Origin: Bolinopsis microptera
Taxonomy: Eukaryota > Ctenophora > Tentaculata > Lobata > Bolinopsidae
DNA length: 60,000 bases
Assembly: GCF_026151205.1 (NCBI RefSeq)
Contig: NC_087073.1
Location: 5,851,001 to 5,911,000 of the forward strand
Direction of reading: 5' to 3'
In this document: in pieces, positions 10,392-49,008 of the stretch
Numbering within the stretch: the first letter of the stretch is position 1
Layout: each line of letters begins with the position of its first letter
Position numbers and translations under genes: made by a program
The notes under the pieces: model-generated
Database searches by the model: none
What the model saw: the letters and a program-made list of their open reading frames with translations, nothing else
Told to the model about the DNA's origin: nothing

Positions 10392-13067
10392 TCAGTCCCT
10401 GCGCATTCCAGACTTCCAGGTTGTCTTTAACTGATGACAGGCCCCCCATGCCTTTGCTTTCCTAACATCAAAGTCCTTCTCCGCACTCATTATTCTGCTT
10501 CCAAGGTAGACAAAGTCATCTACTTGCTCTATCTCCTGCCCACTTGCTGCTTTAATGACGGTAGAGTCAGACTCAGAGAGATTGACTCTGATGTACTTCG
10601 TCTTACTCTCGTTGAGGTGCAGTCCAACGGAGTTAGCAGCCAGCTCCACACTGAGGAGAAGATCTTGCGCTTGCTCTGCGGTGTCTGTTGTCAGTGCAAG
10701 ATCGTCAGCAAAGTCGACATCTGTCATCTTAACTGCTGGGTATCTCCTGCTTCTTCTGGGGTTGACAGTGAAGCCCAGATCTTTGCCTCTAAGTGCTGTT
10801 GTCATCACATAGTCAATGACAATCACGAAGAGGTAGGGCGCCAGTGTATCTCCCTGCATAACTCCAGCAAGTATAAGGAAAGCTTCAGTCAGACCATCCT
10901 CCGTGATGACTCGTGCCATGGTGTCCTTGTACATAGCATCTATCAGCCTAACAATGGGCTCTGGTATCCCATATGCCAGGAGTATCTTCATCAATATACC
11001 CCTATGAATGCTATCAAAGGCCTTCTTAAAATCGATGAACAAGAGAAGGGCGGTCAGGTTTTTGTCTCTAGCCCCCTCCAAGATCCTCCTTAGACACAGA
11101 ATGTAGCTGGTGGTACTGCGTCCCTCCCGAAATCCGTTTTGGTTGATCCTCAGGATTTTCTCCATCGCTGGTTTGATTCTGTTAAGGATCATACGATTCA
11201 GGGTCTTACTAACAATGGACGTAAGAGCGATTCCTCTGTAGTTATCCACTTTAGTTAGATTTCCTTTCTTTGGCACAGGCACGATGTTGAGTTGCCGCCA
11301 TTGATCAGGGATTTTTCCATCAACCAGAGCGCTGTTACAGAACTCTAGAATCAGGTCGTCCATGTCCACTCTTTTGAGAATCTCTGGAGCTATGCCATCA
11401 TCACCATAGGCCTTACCCTCCTTGATCTGCTTCCTCGCCTCCGCTAACTCCTCCCTGCAAAACAGACCAGTCTCTATATCCTGCTGGGGGTGGATGGTTT
11501 GGATAACTATTTCCTGGTCAGGTACAGATGGTGGTTGACCCAGGAGCTTAGTGAAGTGGTCCTTCCAGCTCTTCAATCTCCCCTCTGCACTACCTCCATC
11601 AACCAGGCTGCATGGCTTGCTTTTCCTGCCATTTATGTCATTAATAAGGTCCCAACTTTCCTTATTCTTGCACCTGTCAGCAGCATCCTCAGCCCGCCTG
11701 ATCCGAGAAACAAGAGTCTCCTCCTCAACCTCTTTGTAGCTCACTGCAAGTGCATCCTTACACTCCTTAACTACCTCTCTACTCTCCTCTGTAGGATTCT
11801 CATGATATGCGTCTTTGGCCTGAAACAGAGTTCTCCTCCTCTCCGATACCCTAGGATCTTGGGAGGGGTTGTTACGTTGTCTTCTTGGGATGGGCTTAAG
11901 CAACTTATGATTGGTTGCTTTCACGGCATCCATAAGCTTTCCGTACTGAATCGTGGGATCGTTCTGCTCACTAGATTCTTCCTCCAGTAGCATAGAGAAT
12001 CTGTTTTTCACCTCCACAGAATACAAGGCTTGCAACTCCTTATTCTCTTTGAGCAGTCTGTAGTCATATCTTACTACTCTAGGTGCATTCTGGCACTTTC
12101 GCAGGCTGAGTTTGACTGAACTAACTACTAGACGGTGGTCCGACCCAAGAGAGTTAAAAGAATTGGAGACAACAGTGTCCTTGACTGAGTTACGCCACTT
12201 CTTCCTTATCAGGATGTTATCAATCTGACTCTTGCTCAGTGTTCCGTCAGAGAGATACGTCCATAGTTTACTGGGACGTTTCTGGAATCGGTGGTTAGTT
12301 GCCTCAAGGTTTCCCTCCAACAAAGTATCCCTGAGAAGCGATCCGTTTCTGTTGGATACTCGATGCCAGTACCAACCTGAATCCTCCTCATTCAATCTGC
12401 TAAGATGGGCGTTAAGATCACCAACAACCATTAGCAGATGATGGGCTGGCACCTCTCCTAATGCAGATCTTAGTCCCTCGTGAAAGTCCTCTGCCTCTTC
12501 ATTTGATGCTGCTTCAGTGAGACTGTACACCGTTATTACTGTAAGCCGTGGGTTTCCATCAAAGGATATGAGAAAAATTCGCTTCCCAAACGATTTCATG
12601 AGACTCACTGCTTTGTAGGCCTGCTTGGTCAGCATAAACACAACTCCACCAGTAGCAGCTTGTCGGGTGTTTCTCCAAGCAGGTGTGGTCACCAGGTGCA
12701 CACCCTTCTCAAAACTCTGGATCTTGATCTCCTCCTCATGCACAATCCGGTGCTCTTGTACCCTTAAAACTGCAACTCTACTATCAAGGAAGAGCGATGC
12801 TAACTCTATCCTCTTATACTGTTCCCTAACAGTACGAACGTTCAGTGTCCCGATGGACGTTTTCCTACTACACGACACAACGCTGCCACTATTACTGCTC
12901 TTCTTTTCCGGTTCTGTACTTATCCTGTTGTGTTGTGTTGGGTACGACAGTACATCATCGCCTGGCTCTCCCAGATTGGGTTTTAAGCCAACCAAGTCAT
13001 AAAACTGCCGACCCTCCACAAGATTCGTGTTAGGGGCTTTAACCCTAGTGCTGTATAAATTCATCAT
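10392..13067 (-). CDS. LINE endonuclease/reverse transcriptase ORF
   Basis: 891 codons. N-terminal APE-type endonuclease: SIGTLNVRTV (about 71-80), RVQEHR (102-107), VVGDLNAHLS (214-223), SQIDNILI (280-287) and LGSDHRLV (307-314). Then a basic linker and the reverse transcriptase: QLNIVPVPKKGN, NYRGIALTSIVSK, GFREGRSTT, LLLFIDFKKAFDS, GVMQGDTLAPYLF and the catalytic VDFADDLAL (equivalent to YADD). All active-site Asp and Glu residues looked for are present. It ends at a TGA after SGMRRD; the same frame continues in the next entry, so this is a single nonsense mutation near the end of an otherwise intact protein. Confidence 0.95.
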   Translation of the reverse strand: MMNLYSTRVKAPNTNLVEGRQFYDLVGLKPNLGEPGDDVLSYPTQHNRISTEPEKKSSNSGSVVSCSRKTSIGTLNVRTVREQYKRIELASLFLDSRVAVLRVQEHRIVHEEEIKIQSFEKGVHLVTTPAWRNTRQAATGGVVFMLTKQAYKAVSLMKSFGKRIFLISFDGNPRLTVITVYSLTEAASNEEAEDFHEGLRSALGEVPAHHLLMVVGDLNAHLSRLNEEDSGWYWHRVSNRNGSLLRDTLLEGNLEATNHRFQKRPSKLWTYLSDGTLSKSQIDNILIRKKWRNSVKDTVVSNSFNSLGSDHRLVVSSVKLSLRKCQNAPRVVRYDYRLLKENKELQALYSVEVKNRFSMLLEEESSEQNDPTIQYGKLMDAVKATNHKLLKPIPRRQRNNPSQDPRVSERRRTLFQAKDAYHENPTEESREVVKECKDALAVSYKEVEEETLVSRIRRAEDAADRCKNKESWDLINDINGRKSKPCSLVDGGSAEGRLKSWKDHFTKLLGQPPSVPDQEIVIQTIHPQQDIETGLFCREELAEARKQIKEGKAYGDDGIAPEILKRVDMDDLILEFCNSALVDGKIPDQWRQLNIVPVPKKGNLTKVDNYRGIALTSIVSKTLNRMILNRIKPAMEKILRINQNGFREGRSTTSYILCLRRILEGARDKNLTALLLFIDFKKAFDSIHRGILMKILLAYGIPEPIVRLIDAMYKDTMARVITEDGLTEAFLILAGVMQGDTLAPYLFVIVIDYVMTTALRGKDLGFTVNPRRSRRYPAVKMTDVDFADDLALTTDTAEQAQDLLLSVELAANSVGLHLNESKTKYIRVNLSESDSTVIKAASGQEIEQVDDFVYLGSRIMSAEKDFDVRKAKAWGACHQLKTTWKSGMRRD

Positions 13068-13082
13068 AGTTGTTTTTCAAAT

Positions 13083-13866
13083 AGCTAAATGACCCCATGG
13101 AGTCCCCTCCATGGTGGCAAATGGTCATTTCCCAAAGCCACGCTACCGGAACATTTGGGTTTGAACTGCAGGAACATCAACTTGAGTTGAAATTTTTATC
13201 AGACTTTAACCAATCGAACTGTCTGCTCAGGGTAAATGATGTGGTGAATTCTTCTTCTTCTTCTTCTTCTTCTCCGACACTACCCGAAGGTAGCCACTCC
13301 TGTCCCTGAGCTAGGGGGGCTAGGGTGTCAGCATAAGCTAAACTTTTGCAAGAGCTAGCCCTCTCCCTGACTGCCCGTTACCCCGGGTATGGGGGGTCAT
13401 CCTTTCCACCAGAGCGTGGTCCAATCATTTGGGTCGTAGTGGAAAGTCAGAGGATATAATGACCAACACCTCCAGCTGATGCTCCGCACCTCTCTTCTTC
13501 AGAGGCTAGGAGTTCGAGAGACAACTGACGTTCCTATCTTGTCTCTCCGGGGGTCAGCTATCTACCCGTCGTCCATCCTGATTCTTGCCTGGAGTTCACC
13601 ACCATCCATCGTCCAGTATCCAGTCTTCACCACGTGGAGGCATCAGGAGGACTTGTTGCAGAGAGGCTAAGGTCGACTTATTCGACTAGGTACTGACAGG
13701 GGGGCACTAGCGGGGTACCTCCGATTCACAGCCCTGGCTTTTATAGTGAGAGCACAGAACTGCTAGTCAGCGGTGATCTTTATGATCACCTACGCATCTA
13801 CAACCATTGGAAGACTAAAATAATATATTATGGACATACTATGATTATGTTTTGCCTGTATTTCAG
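13083..13866. other. LINE leader and intron tail
   Basis: GC-richer 5' leader of the antisense LINE, with (TTC)n at about 13247-13273 and short hairpins, ending in AT-rich intron before the 13867 exon. No gene seen. Confidence 0.6.
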
Positions 13867-13974
13867 AGTGAGGTGGACGAACTGATTACCAACAAGAATG
13901 TTGTATGTGTGACACCAAACCCTCATCGTGTTATCAACATTGTCCAGTTCTGTGCTAAATTCTCAGCATATGAG
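13867..13974 (+). CDS. Exon of unidentified plus-strand gene
   Basis: Bounded by TGTATTTCAG and GAG/GTGAGT. Phase 0 at both ends, 36 codons: SEVDELITNKNVVCVTPNPH, RVINIVQFCAKFSAYE. The composition and strong splice sites look like real coding sequence. Family unknown. Confidence 0.6.
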
Positions 13975-14177
13975 GTGAGTCACGTGCCAGATGGTATCGC
14001 TATATTATATCCATTATATTATTATAATATTAATATCCATTGCACTCGATGATATTTTATATTTATCTATTATCACGTGATATAATTATTTTTCTCACGT
14101 AATATTGCATCACCATTGTGATATTGCATCGCAATTCAGTAATTTAGTTGATTGTTGAATTTGTCCACTGTCCACAG

Positions 14178-14363
14178 GACAATATACACCTGATAATAGA
14201 CCACGCAAACACGAGCAAACCAAACGTGCGGCAAGCTGTGGCCAACGAGCAGCCCATTGAGGAACTTGTCGCTCCACAAGTCTGTAAATACATTACAGAA
14301 CAGTATCTGTACAAAGAGTACGAGAAAGAAATAGAGTGTTCCCACCTTGCACTTCAGAGTTAG
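14178..14363 (+). CDS. Terminal exon of unidentified plus-strand gene
   Basis: Follows GTCCACTGTCCACAG. Encodes 61 aa beginning DNIHLIIDHANTSKPNVRQA and ending EIECSHLALQS-stop. It continues the 13867 exon in phase 0 across a 203-bp intron. The peptide is acidic and rich in polar residues with no membrane segment. AATAAA occurs at about 14936 and 14947. The four exons together give about 146 aa of a C-terminus that I cannot assign to a family. The gene converges on the minus-strand lipoxygenase. Confidence 0.6.
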   Translation, partial: DNIHLIIDHANTSKPNVRQAVANEQPIEELVAPQVCKYITEQYLYKEYEKEIECSHLALQS

Positions 14364-15201
14364 TTTCTGTATTGTAGTTTCCGTTTTAATGGACCTTTTC
14401 TGGCGTTTACTGGCAAGAATAATTGTTGGAATCTGGATTGGTCCGAGATTTGTTCTAGATTTGTCAAGCAAATTTTATTTCATATTGAATCTCCAACATC
14501 ATTAAAACTTTCTTTCGACAATTTTTCCAACCAGTGTCCCCGAAGAGTCGAATCTTACTCCCCAGAATCAGAAACACAGCTAATTCCTCGAATCATGGTT
14601 AGTGAGTGCAAATTCGCAATATGCCAAATATTTCGAAACTTGTTAATTGTGCGGCTACCTCGTTCTTGATGGAAATTCATATCTTGTTAATATTTAGAGA
14701 TTTTCGAAGCATTGAAATGTTTAATGAAAGTTAAAGATTTTCCAAGTTCACAACATTGTATTTTTGTGCTGCTTCTTTGATCCAAGAAAGAATCGCATGT
14801 TTTTGCAAAGCCTTTTAATTTCATCGCATTTACTCGTCAGTGATCAAATAAATAGCGATATGCTTATTGCCTATAGGTCATAGGACTGATAATATCAACA
14901 AGTTATGTTTGCTCATCTCCAAAATCTTCATGCTGAATAAATTGAAAATAAATAAATATGCATGAGATAACTTATAAAGCATACGTGATTATTATTTTTA
15001 CATGTAATGTGCTGCCCAAGAAGTACATGTACAATATGCAATACCAAAACCAAATTTCTTCTCCAACTTAGTAACTGTAAGGCCTGAACACAAAAAGAAT
15101 AGAATCAACTATTTTCCAAGCGACTGAACTGGTTATGAGAGTGTTGGTTCAGTGACGGCTGAAAAGGTGAAACTTACACACAGTTGACAACAATACAACT
15201 A

Positions 15202-15322
15202 CCTTACTCGGGAATATTATAACTAGGATAAAGTGGTGGGTTTTGGAAAATTCCGCCATATTTTTCCCGGTCATTAATTTTCCCAGTCATAAATTAACCC
15301 GCTATAATGTTCCCGAGTAAGG
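15202..15322. mobile_element. MITE, CCTTACTCGGG family, 121 bp
   Basis: Short complete copy: CCTTACTCGGGAATATTATA at the left, TATAATGTTCCCGAGTAAGG at the right, TA on each side. Shares termini and the internal TTCCGCCATATTTTTCCCGG block with the 6355 copy. Confidence 0.85.
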
Positions 15323-15353
15323 TAAACTAATAGTAATACATTTTGATGCTTGA

Positions 15354-15439
15354 TGGGTTTTGGAAAATTCCGCCATATTTTTCCCGGTCATTAATTTTCC
15401 CAGTCATAAATTAACCCGCTTTAATATTCCCGAGTAAGG
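15354..15439. mobile_element. MITE, CCTTACTCGGG family, left-truncated copy
   Basis: 86 bp nearly identical to the right two-thirds of the 121-bp copy 32 bp away, ending CCCGAGTAAGG-TA. It lacks the left terminus, so it arose by local duplication or truncation. Confidence 0.8.
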
Positions 15440-15639
15440 TAAGTTGTATTGTTTTTCTTACAGTTGTATATGTATTTTAATTTGGTTTGTTAAAATATAA
15501 TAATCTTTCTGAAAATTGCAGATGGTCTTGTGTAGCAATGGATATCTGTTCATACTCCATGTAAACAATAAACAATAAACATGTTCATTTAATGATCATA
15601 GTTGGTGACGAAGTGAGAGTCTCCACTCCGTGTTTCAAA

Positions 15640-15685
15640 ACATATTAGTTGTCGACGTTTCGGCAACACGCCTTTGTCATGGACA
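15640..15685 (-). repeat. Hammerhead-like remnant of a retroelement terminus
   Basis: On the minus strand: ATGACAAAGGC, GTGTT, GCCGAAACGTCGACAAC. A GGC/GCC stem II followed by GAAAC resembles the hammerhead cores of Penelope and retrozyme ends, but the CUGANGA box is mutated to AUGACAA. Probably a decayed copy. Confidence 0.35.
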
Positions 15686-16557
15686 GGACGTTACAATAAG
15701 TTACATAGCTCAAAAAATGTAATAGATTTGTAGTGTTGTAATTAGTTTTAATAAATATGTTTATTATACTACATATTATATAGGGTTTATAACAATGAAA
15801 AATGAAACAAGGTTTAGCTTTGTTGGGGAACTACGTACTCCTATTACTAACTGGGCGACGCTCAGCCTGTCATCCCGCGATATCTTCAATGGTGTGCAAT
15901 TGTGTTTATGAACATAAAAGCAGTCTAGCACCAACGTACAGACGATTAGTTTACTGATACATAAGCTTGAGATACTCATGGCTCGGCGGGTTGTCTGTTT
16001 TAAAGTTATTTGTAGCATAGTCACCTTTCAGAAAGTGGTTCAAATTCAATTGCTATGCTGCGTTTTCATACGGAAAAACAACAGAGCACCCGTTAAGCAG
16101 TTAATATGTTATAGTAAAGCATTCCTTCCCAAATTCATGTTTGTGTGTTGCATTTTCTCGACTTGTTTAAAAAAATCGATTTTATAGTTTAAATATTTGT
16201 GCCCCTTCGTCTGCAGAGATTGTATATTTTTAATCGAGACGGATTGCACGTACGTCGTACATATAATAGTAATATGTTACATATTAGTAATATTATTACT
16301 TCGCATAAGTTGTATGTTAGTGTATGTCAAGGCTACTTTGCTGCTGGTAAGTGTAGAAGATAGCATTCTCTTGATTCAGGACATAAACAGAAAAAAGAAA
16401 TGGCACCAAAGATGGGCGAATTCCTGAAGATTCAACGCATGACTAAAACTATTCCAAGGTAACATGTGAATTATTGAAGCGTTATGTTTTCATTCCACCC
16501 TTTATTTATGCCTCCATCGGTTTGCAAATTTGTACTATATCATTTGACTATTTGTCA

Positions 16558-16597
16558 AGTATTTGTCGAGTATTTGTCGAGTATTTGTCGAGTATTT
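16558..16597 (+). repeat. 12-bp tandem repeat
   Basis: GTATTTGTCGAG units, about three to four copies. Confidence 0.8.
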
Positions 16598-18051
16598 GTG
16601 AATGAAATATATGTGAGGTAATATTATTCACAGATTTTGACAGTGTTCGACTGGAGGGCTAGAAAGTAGGCGTTGATTGTGTCTAGAAATTATTTAACAA
16701 AAAAATTACTTCCTTTTCTTAGGAATACAAGTTCAGCCTGTGCAAGTCAAAATTGCGCTCATCTTGTGGTAAAAATAAAAGCCCCAAAATATATTTCAAA
16801 ATGACCACAAAATATAAAAATGACCAACATGAGTCGGTTTGATTTGCCAGATGAGCGGAATTCAGTATCGCACTAAGCTTGTATTCTACCATTGATAAAA
16901 TCCTATGTTTGTCATAACTTCTTATCCTGAATCCTGTGCTGTGATATTGTACACGTGTCGCTCATTTTTACATAGCGAGATTAATTAACATAGCCTTATT
17001 CTTTACATCTGCTGGGTTTTTCATGATAATGATATACGAATTAACTAAATCATTTATTGTTTAAATCTGTGGGAGGGTGAGCTTTGAGCCTGTGACATTT
17101 ATGATTTATATGCATGAGTAACCTAAATGTATACTATTTCTTGTGTATCAGGATTTTAATGCGTATATATTCCTCAGTATAGAGACAGCTTACAGTGAAA
17201 TGTTGCAGAAAAGACGTGACTTCTGGCCCTCTTTTCACAACTGAAGACAAAGTGCTGATTATCCTCTTCACCCTCAAGTTCAAAGATCTCATTTCAGAAG
17301 AACTGATTTATCCTCAGAAAATTATCACATGATTGGTCGCTTTTACATGCGCATGATATAATGGTCATATCCATAATCGATGACCCATGGGTTATGTAAG
17401 ACGTGGCTTGACTAATAAAAATACTCCGTCAATTCAAATCAACTAAACTGTAAACAGGACCACCGAAGCAGAGCCCAGTTTTTAATCATGGATATGACTT
17501 TTATCATCAGCAGAATTGCATAAATATATTGATATCATCATGACTATCATAGCCTAGATCGTGTAAATATTGACTCTCAAAAAAATGAAAGTTATAATTA
17601 TGATAGTCAGACAATGTGATAAATTGACACAAATAGGTTTGTGATGATATTAAATTTGGGATATGTTTGTGTCCGCTGAAGTCATCTCTTTTCGGATATT
17701 TCGCAATTTGTAACCTAAAATTGTTAATGTACGTTTTAATCTCCCTTTGTGATTTACGATTTGAAATCGTTTAATCAAAACTGAACAAAAAATAAAAATC
17801 TTTTTATTGAAGTGCAATGATAGCAGGAATAAAGTAATAACAAATTATTAACTCAACATGACATAAAATGATAATTTGGCAACAAAATATGTTCAATTGT
17901 CAATTAAAGTTAAAATATCAAGACTTTTACAAGTCTGAAATGGGAAATAAATGATCGCATTTCAAAAGTACCCTACAAGTACAAACAGTCAAAGATAACT
18001 TAATATTAATATATTTTATTAAACCATGTACCATGCAAAGTTTAGTAAAGC

Positions 18052-18057
18052 TTTATT
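18052..18057 (-). promoter_or_regulatory. Possible lipoxygenase poly(A) signal
   Basis: AATAAA on the minus strand, about 55 nt downstream of the lipoxygenase stop codon. Position and sequence suit a polyadenylation signal; there is no transcript support. Confidence 0.4.
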
Positions 18058-18111
18058 TATCAAGTTACGGTCACGAAAGAAAAAAAATTAAACAGAAAAA
18101 CAGTCCTTCCA

Positions 18112-47561
<29,450 letters not shown>

Positions 47562-47750
47562 CTGGCGCAATTCGAATAAAGTTTGAATATTTATTTTAAT
47601 TTAAGTTACCAAGTGATATCGTTAGAAATAGATCTTAGACATAGAAGCCAACTGTAAAACTAATGCCACATAATTATTATTATTATCAAACTTTACACAA
47701 ATCCAAAGTAGTTACTAAGAACATCCTAAAGACCTGATAAGTCTACTTAA

Positions 47751-49004
47751 GGGGGCATACACCAAATCTGTCCAGACCAAATGACTTCATAGGCAGTTCA
47801 GTGACCTTCTAGCGCACCGTTTCCACACCAAAAAAAATTATTTTGAGAATACCCATTTTTGTAATCGAGCATTTCCTGGTTAAGAGTGCAATTTTCGGAA
47901 AAAATTATTTTGTGGTTGAGACGCTATAAGTTAATCATTTCTTGCGGTATCGGGTTGAAATTTTGCTCGCCGTTTGTTCACATCTATGTCAAGGTGTGTG
48001 TAAAATCTTGATATCGTATCTAAAAAAGGTGGTGTGTTATGAATTTTTATAGTCAAAAAGCTAAAATTGTCCTTTTCAGGCTTATTTTAACAAAAAGTCA
48101 GTCAGGGAAGATCGGATTATTTGATGCTTGACATCAAATTGTTCTCTGAATTCTGGCGCAGTTTTTGATGCCCTCAAAAATGTTTTTACTCATTCACCTT
48201 CTGATCTATTGGACCTCAAAGCCAAACAACAAATTTAGGCACATTTTTCGTTTTTAATATTTACTGATTTTTCTAAAATTGCTTCCCTTTGAAGTTATGG
48301 GAGAAAATGTGATTTTCGGCTTTGCAGATAAAAAATCACATTTTCTCCCATAACTTCAAAGGGAAGCATTTAAGGGTGTTTTGTTGTTCATAACTCATAT
48401 ATAAATGTCCTAGTTGCGGTTATTTTGCACCCTTCAAAAAGTCACTAGCACATTCCTATCAAAATTTTAGAAAAATCAGTAAATATTAAAAACGAAAAAT
48501 GTGCCTAAATTTGTTGTTTGGCTTTGAGGTCCAATAGATCAGAAGGTGAATGAGTAAAAACATTTTTGAGGGCATCAAAAACTGCGCCAGAATTCAGAGA
48601 ACAATTTGATGTCAAGCATCAAATAATCCGATCTTCCCTGACTGACTTTTTGTTAAAATAAGCCTGAAAAGGACAATTTTAGCTTTTTGACTTTAAAAAT
48701 TCATAACACACCAGCCTTTTTAGATACGATATCAAGATTTTACACACACCTTGACATAGATGTGAACAAACGGCGAGCAAAATTTCAACCCGATACCGCA
48801 AGAAATGATTAACTTATAGCGTCTCAACCACAAAATAATTTTTTCCGAAAATTGCACTCTTAACCAGGAAATGCTCGATTACAAAAATGGGTATTCTCAA
48901 AATAATTTTTTTTGGTGTGGAAACGGTGCGCTAGAAGGTCACTGAATTGCCTATGAAGTCATTTGGTCTGGACGGCACAAACCACTGTTTTGGTGTATGC
49001 CCCC
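47751..49004. mobile_element. Long-inverted-repeat element with TTAA flanks (piggyBac-like MITE)
   Basis: Ends GGGGGCATACACCAAA and TTTGGTGTATGCCCCC are flanked by TTAA on both sides. Arms of about 0.55-0.6 kb are near-perfect inverses meeting at a central hairpin (about 48288-48366). The right arm has about 110 bp extra (48371-48460). TTAA duplication is the hallmark of piggyBac. No ORF; non-autonomous. It lies 190 bp upstream of the first visible lipoxygenase exon. Confidence 0.85.
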
Positions 49005-49008
49005 TTAA

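Larger units (their letters stand above)
9905..13790 (-). mobile_element. Non-LTR retrotransposon (APE endonuclease plus RT), nearly full length
   Basis: Minus-strand LINE: GC-richer 5' leader (about 13070-13790, with a (TTC)n stretch), one long ORF (13067 to 9954, one nonsense codon), and a short 3' UTR ending near a T-rich run at about 9925. It sits antisense in the intron of the plus-strand gene. Exact ends and target duplication were not fixed. The type resembles LINEs common in cnidarians and other invertebrates; the clade is not assigned. Confidence 0.9.
14364..18051. other. Intergenic region between convergent genes
   Basis: AT-rich. Holds the two MITE copies, a degraded hammerhead-like motif (15640-15685), a repeat shared with the right end of the window (15845-15920) and a 12-bp tandem repeat (16558-16597). 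No supported coding sequence. Confidence 0.6.

Noticed and set aside
10434-11093. 219-aa plus-strand frame
   Set aside because: Antisense shadow of the LINE reverse transcriptase ORF, which has full motif support.
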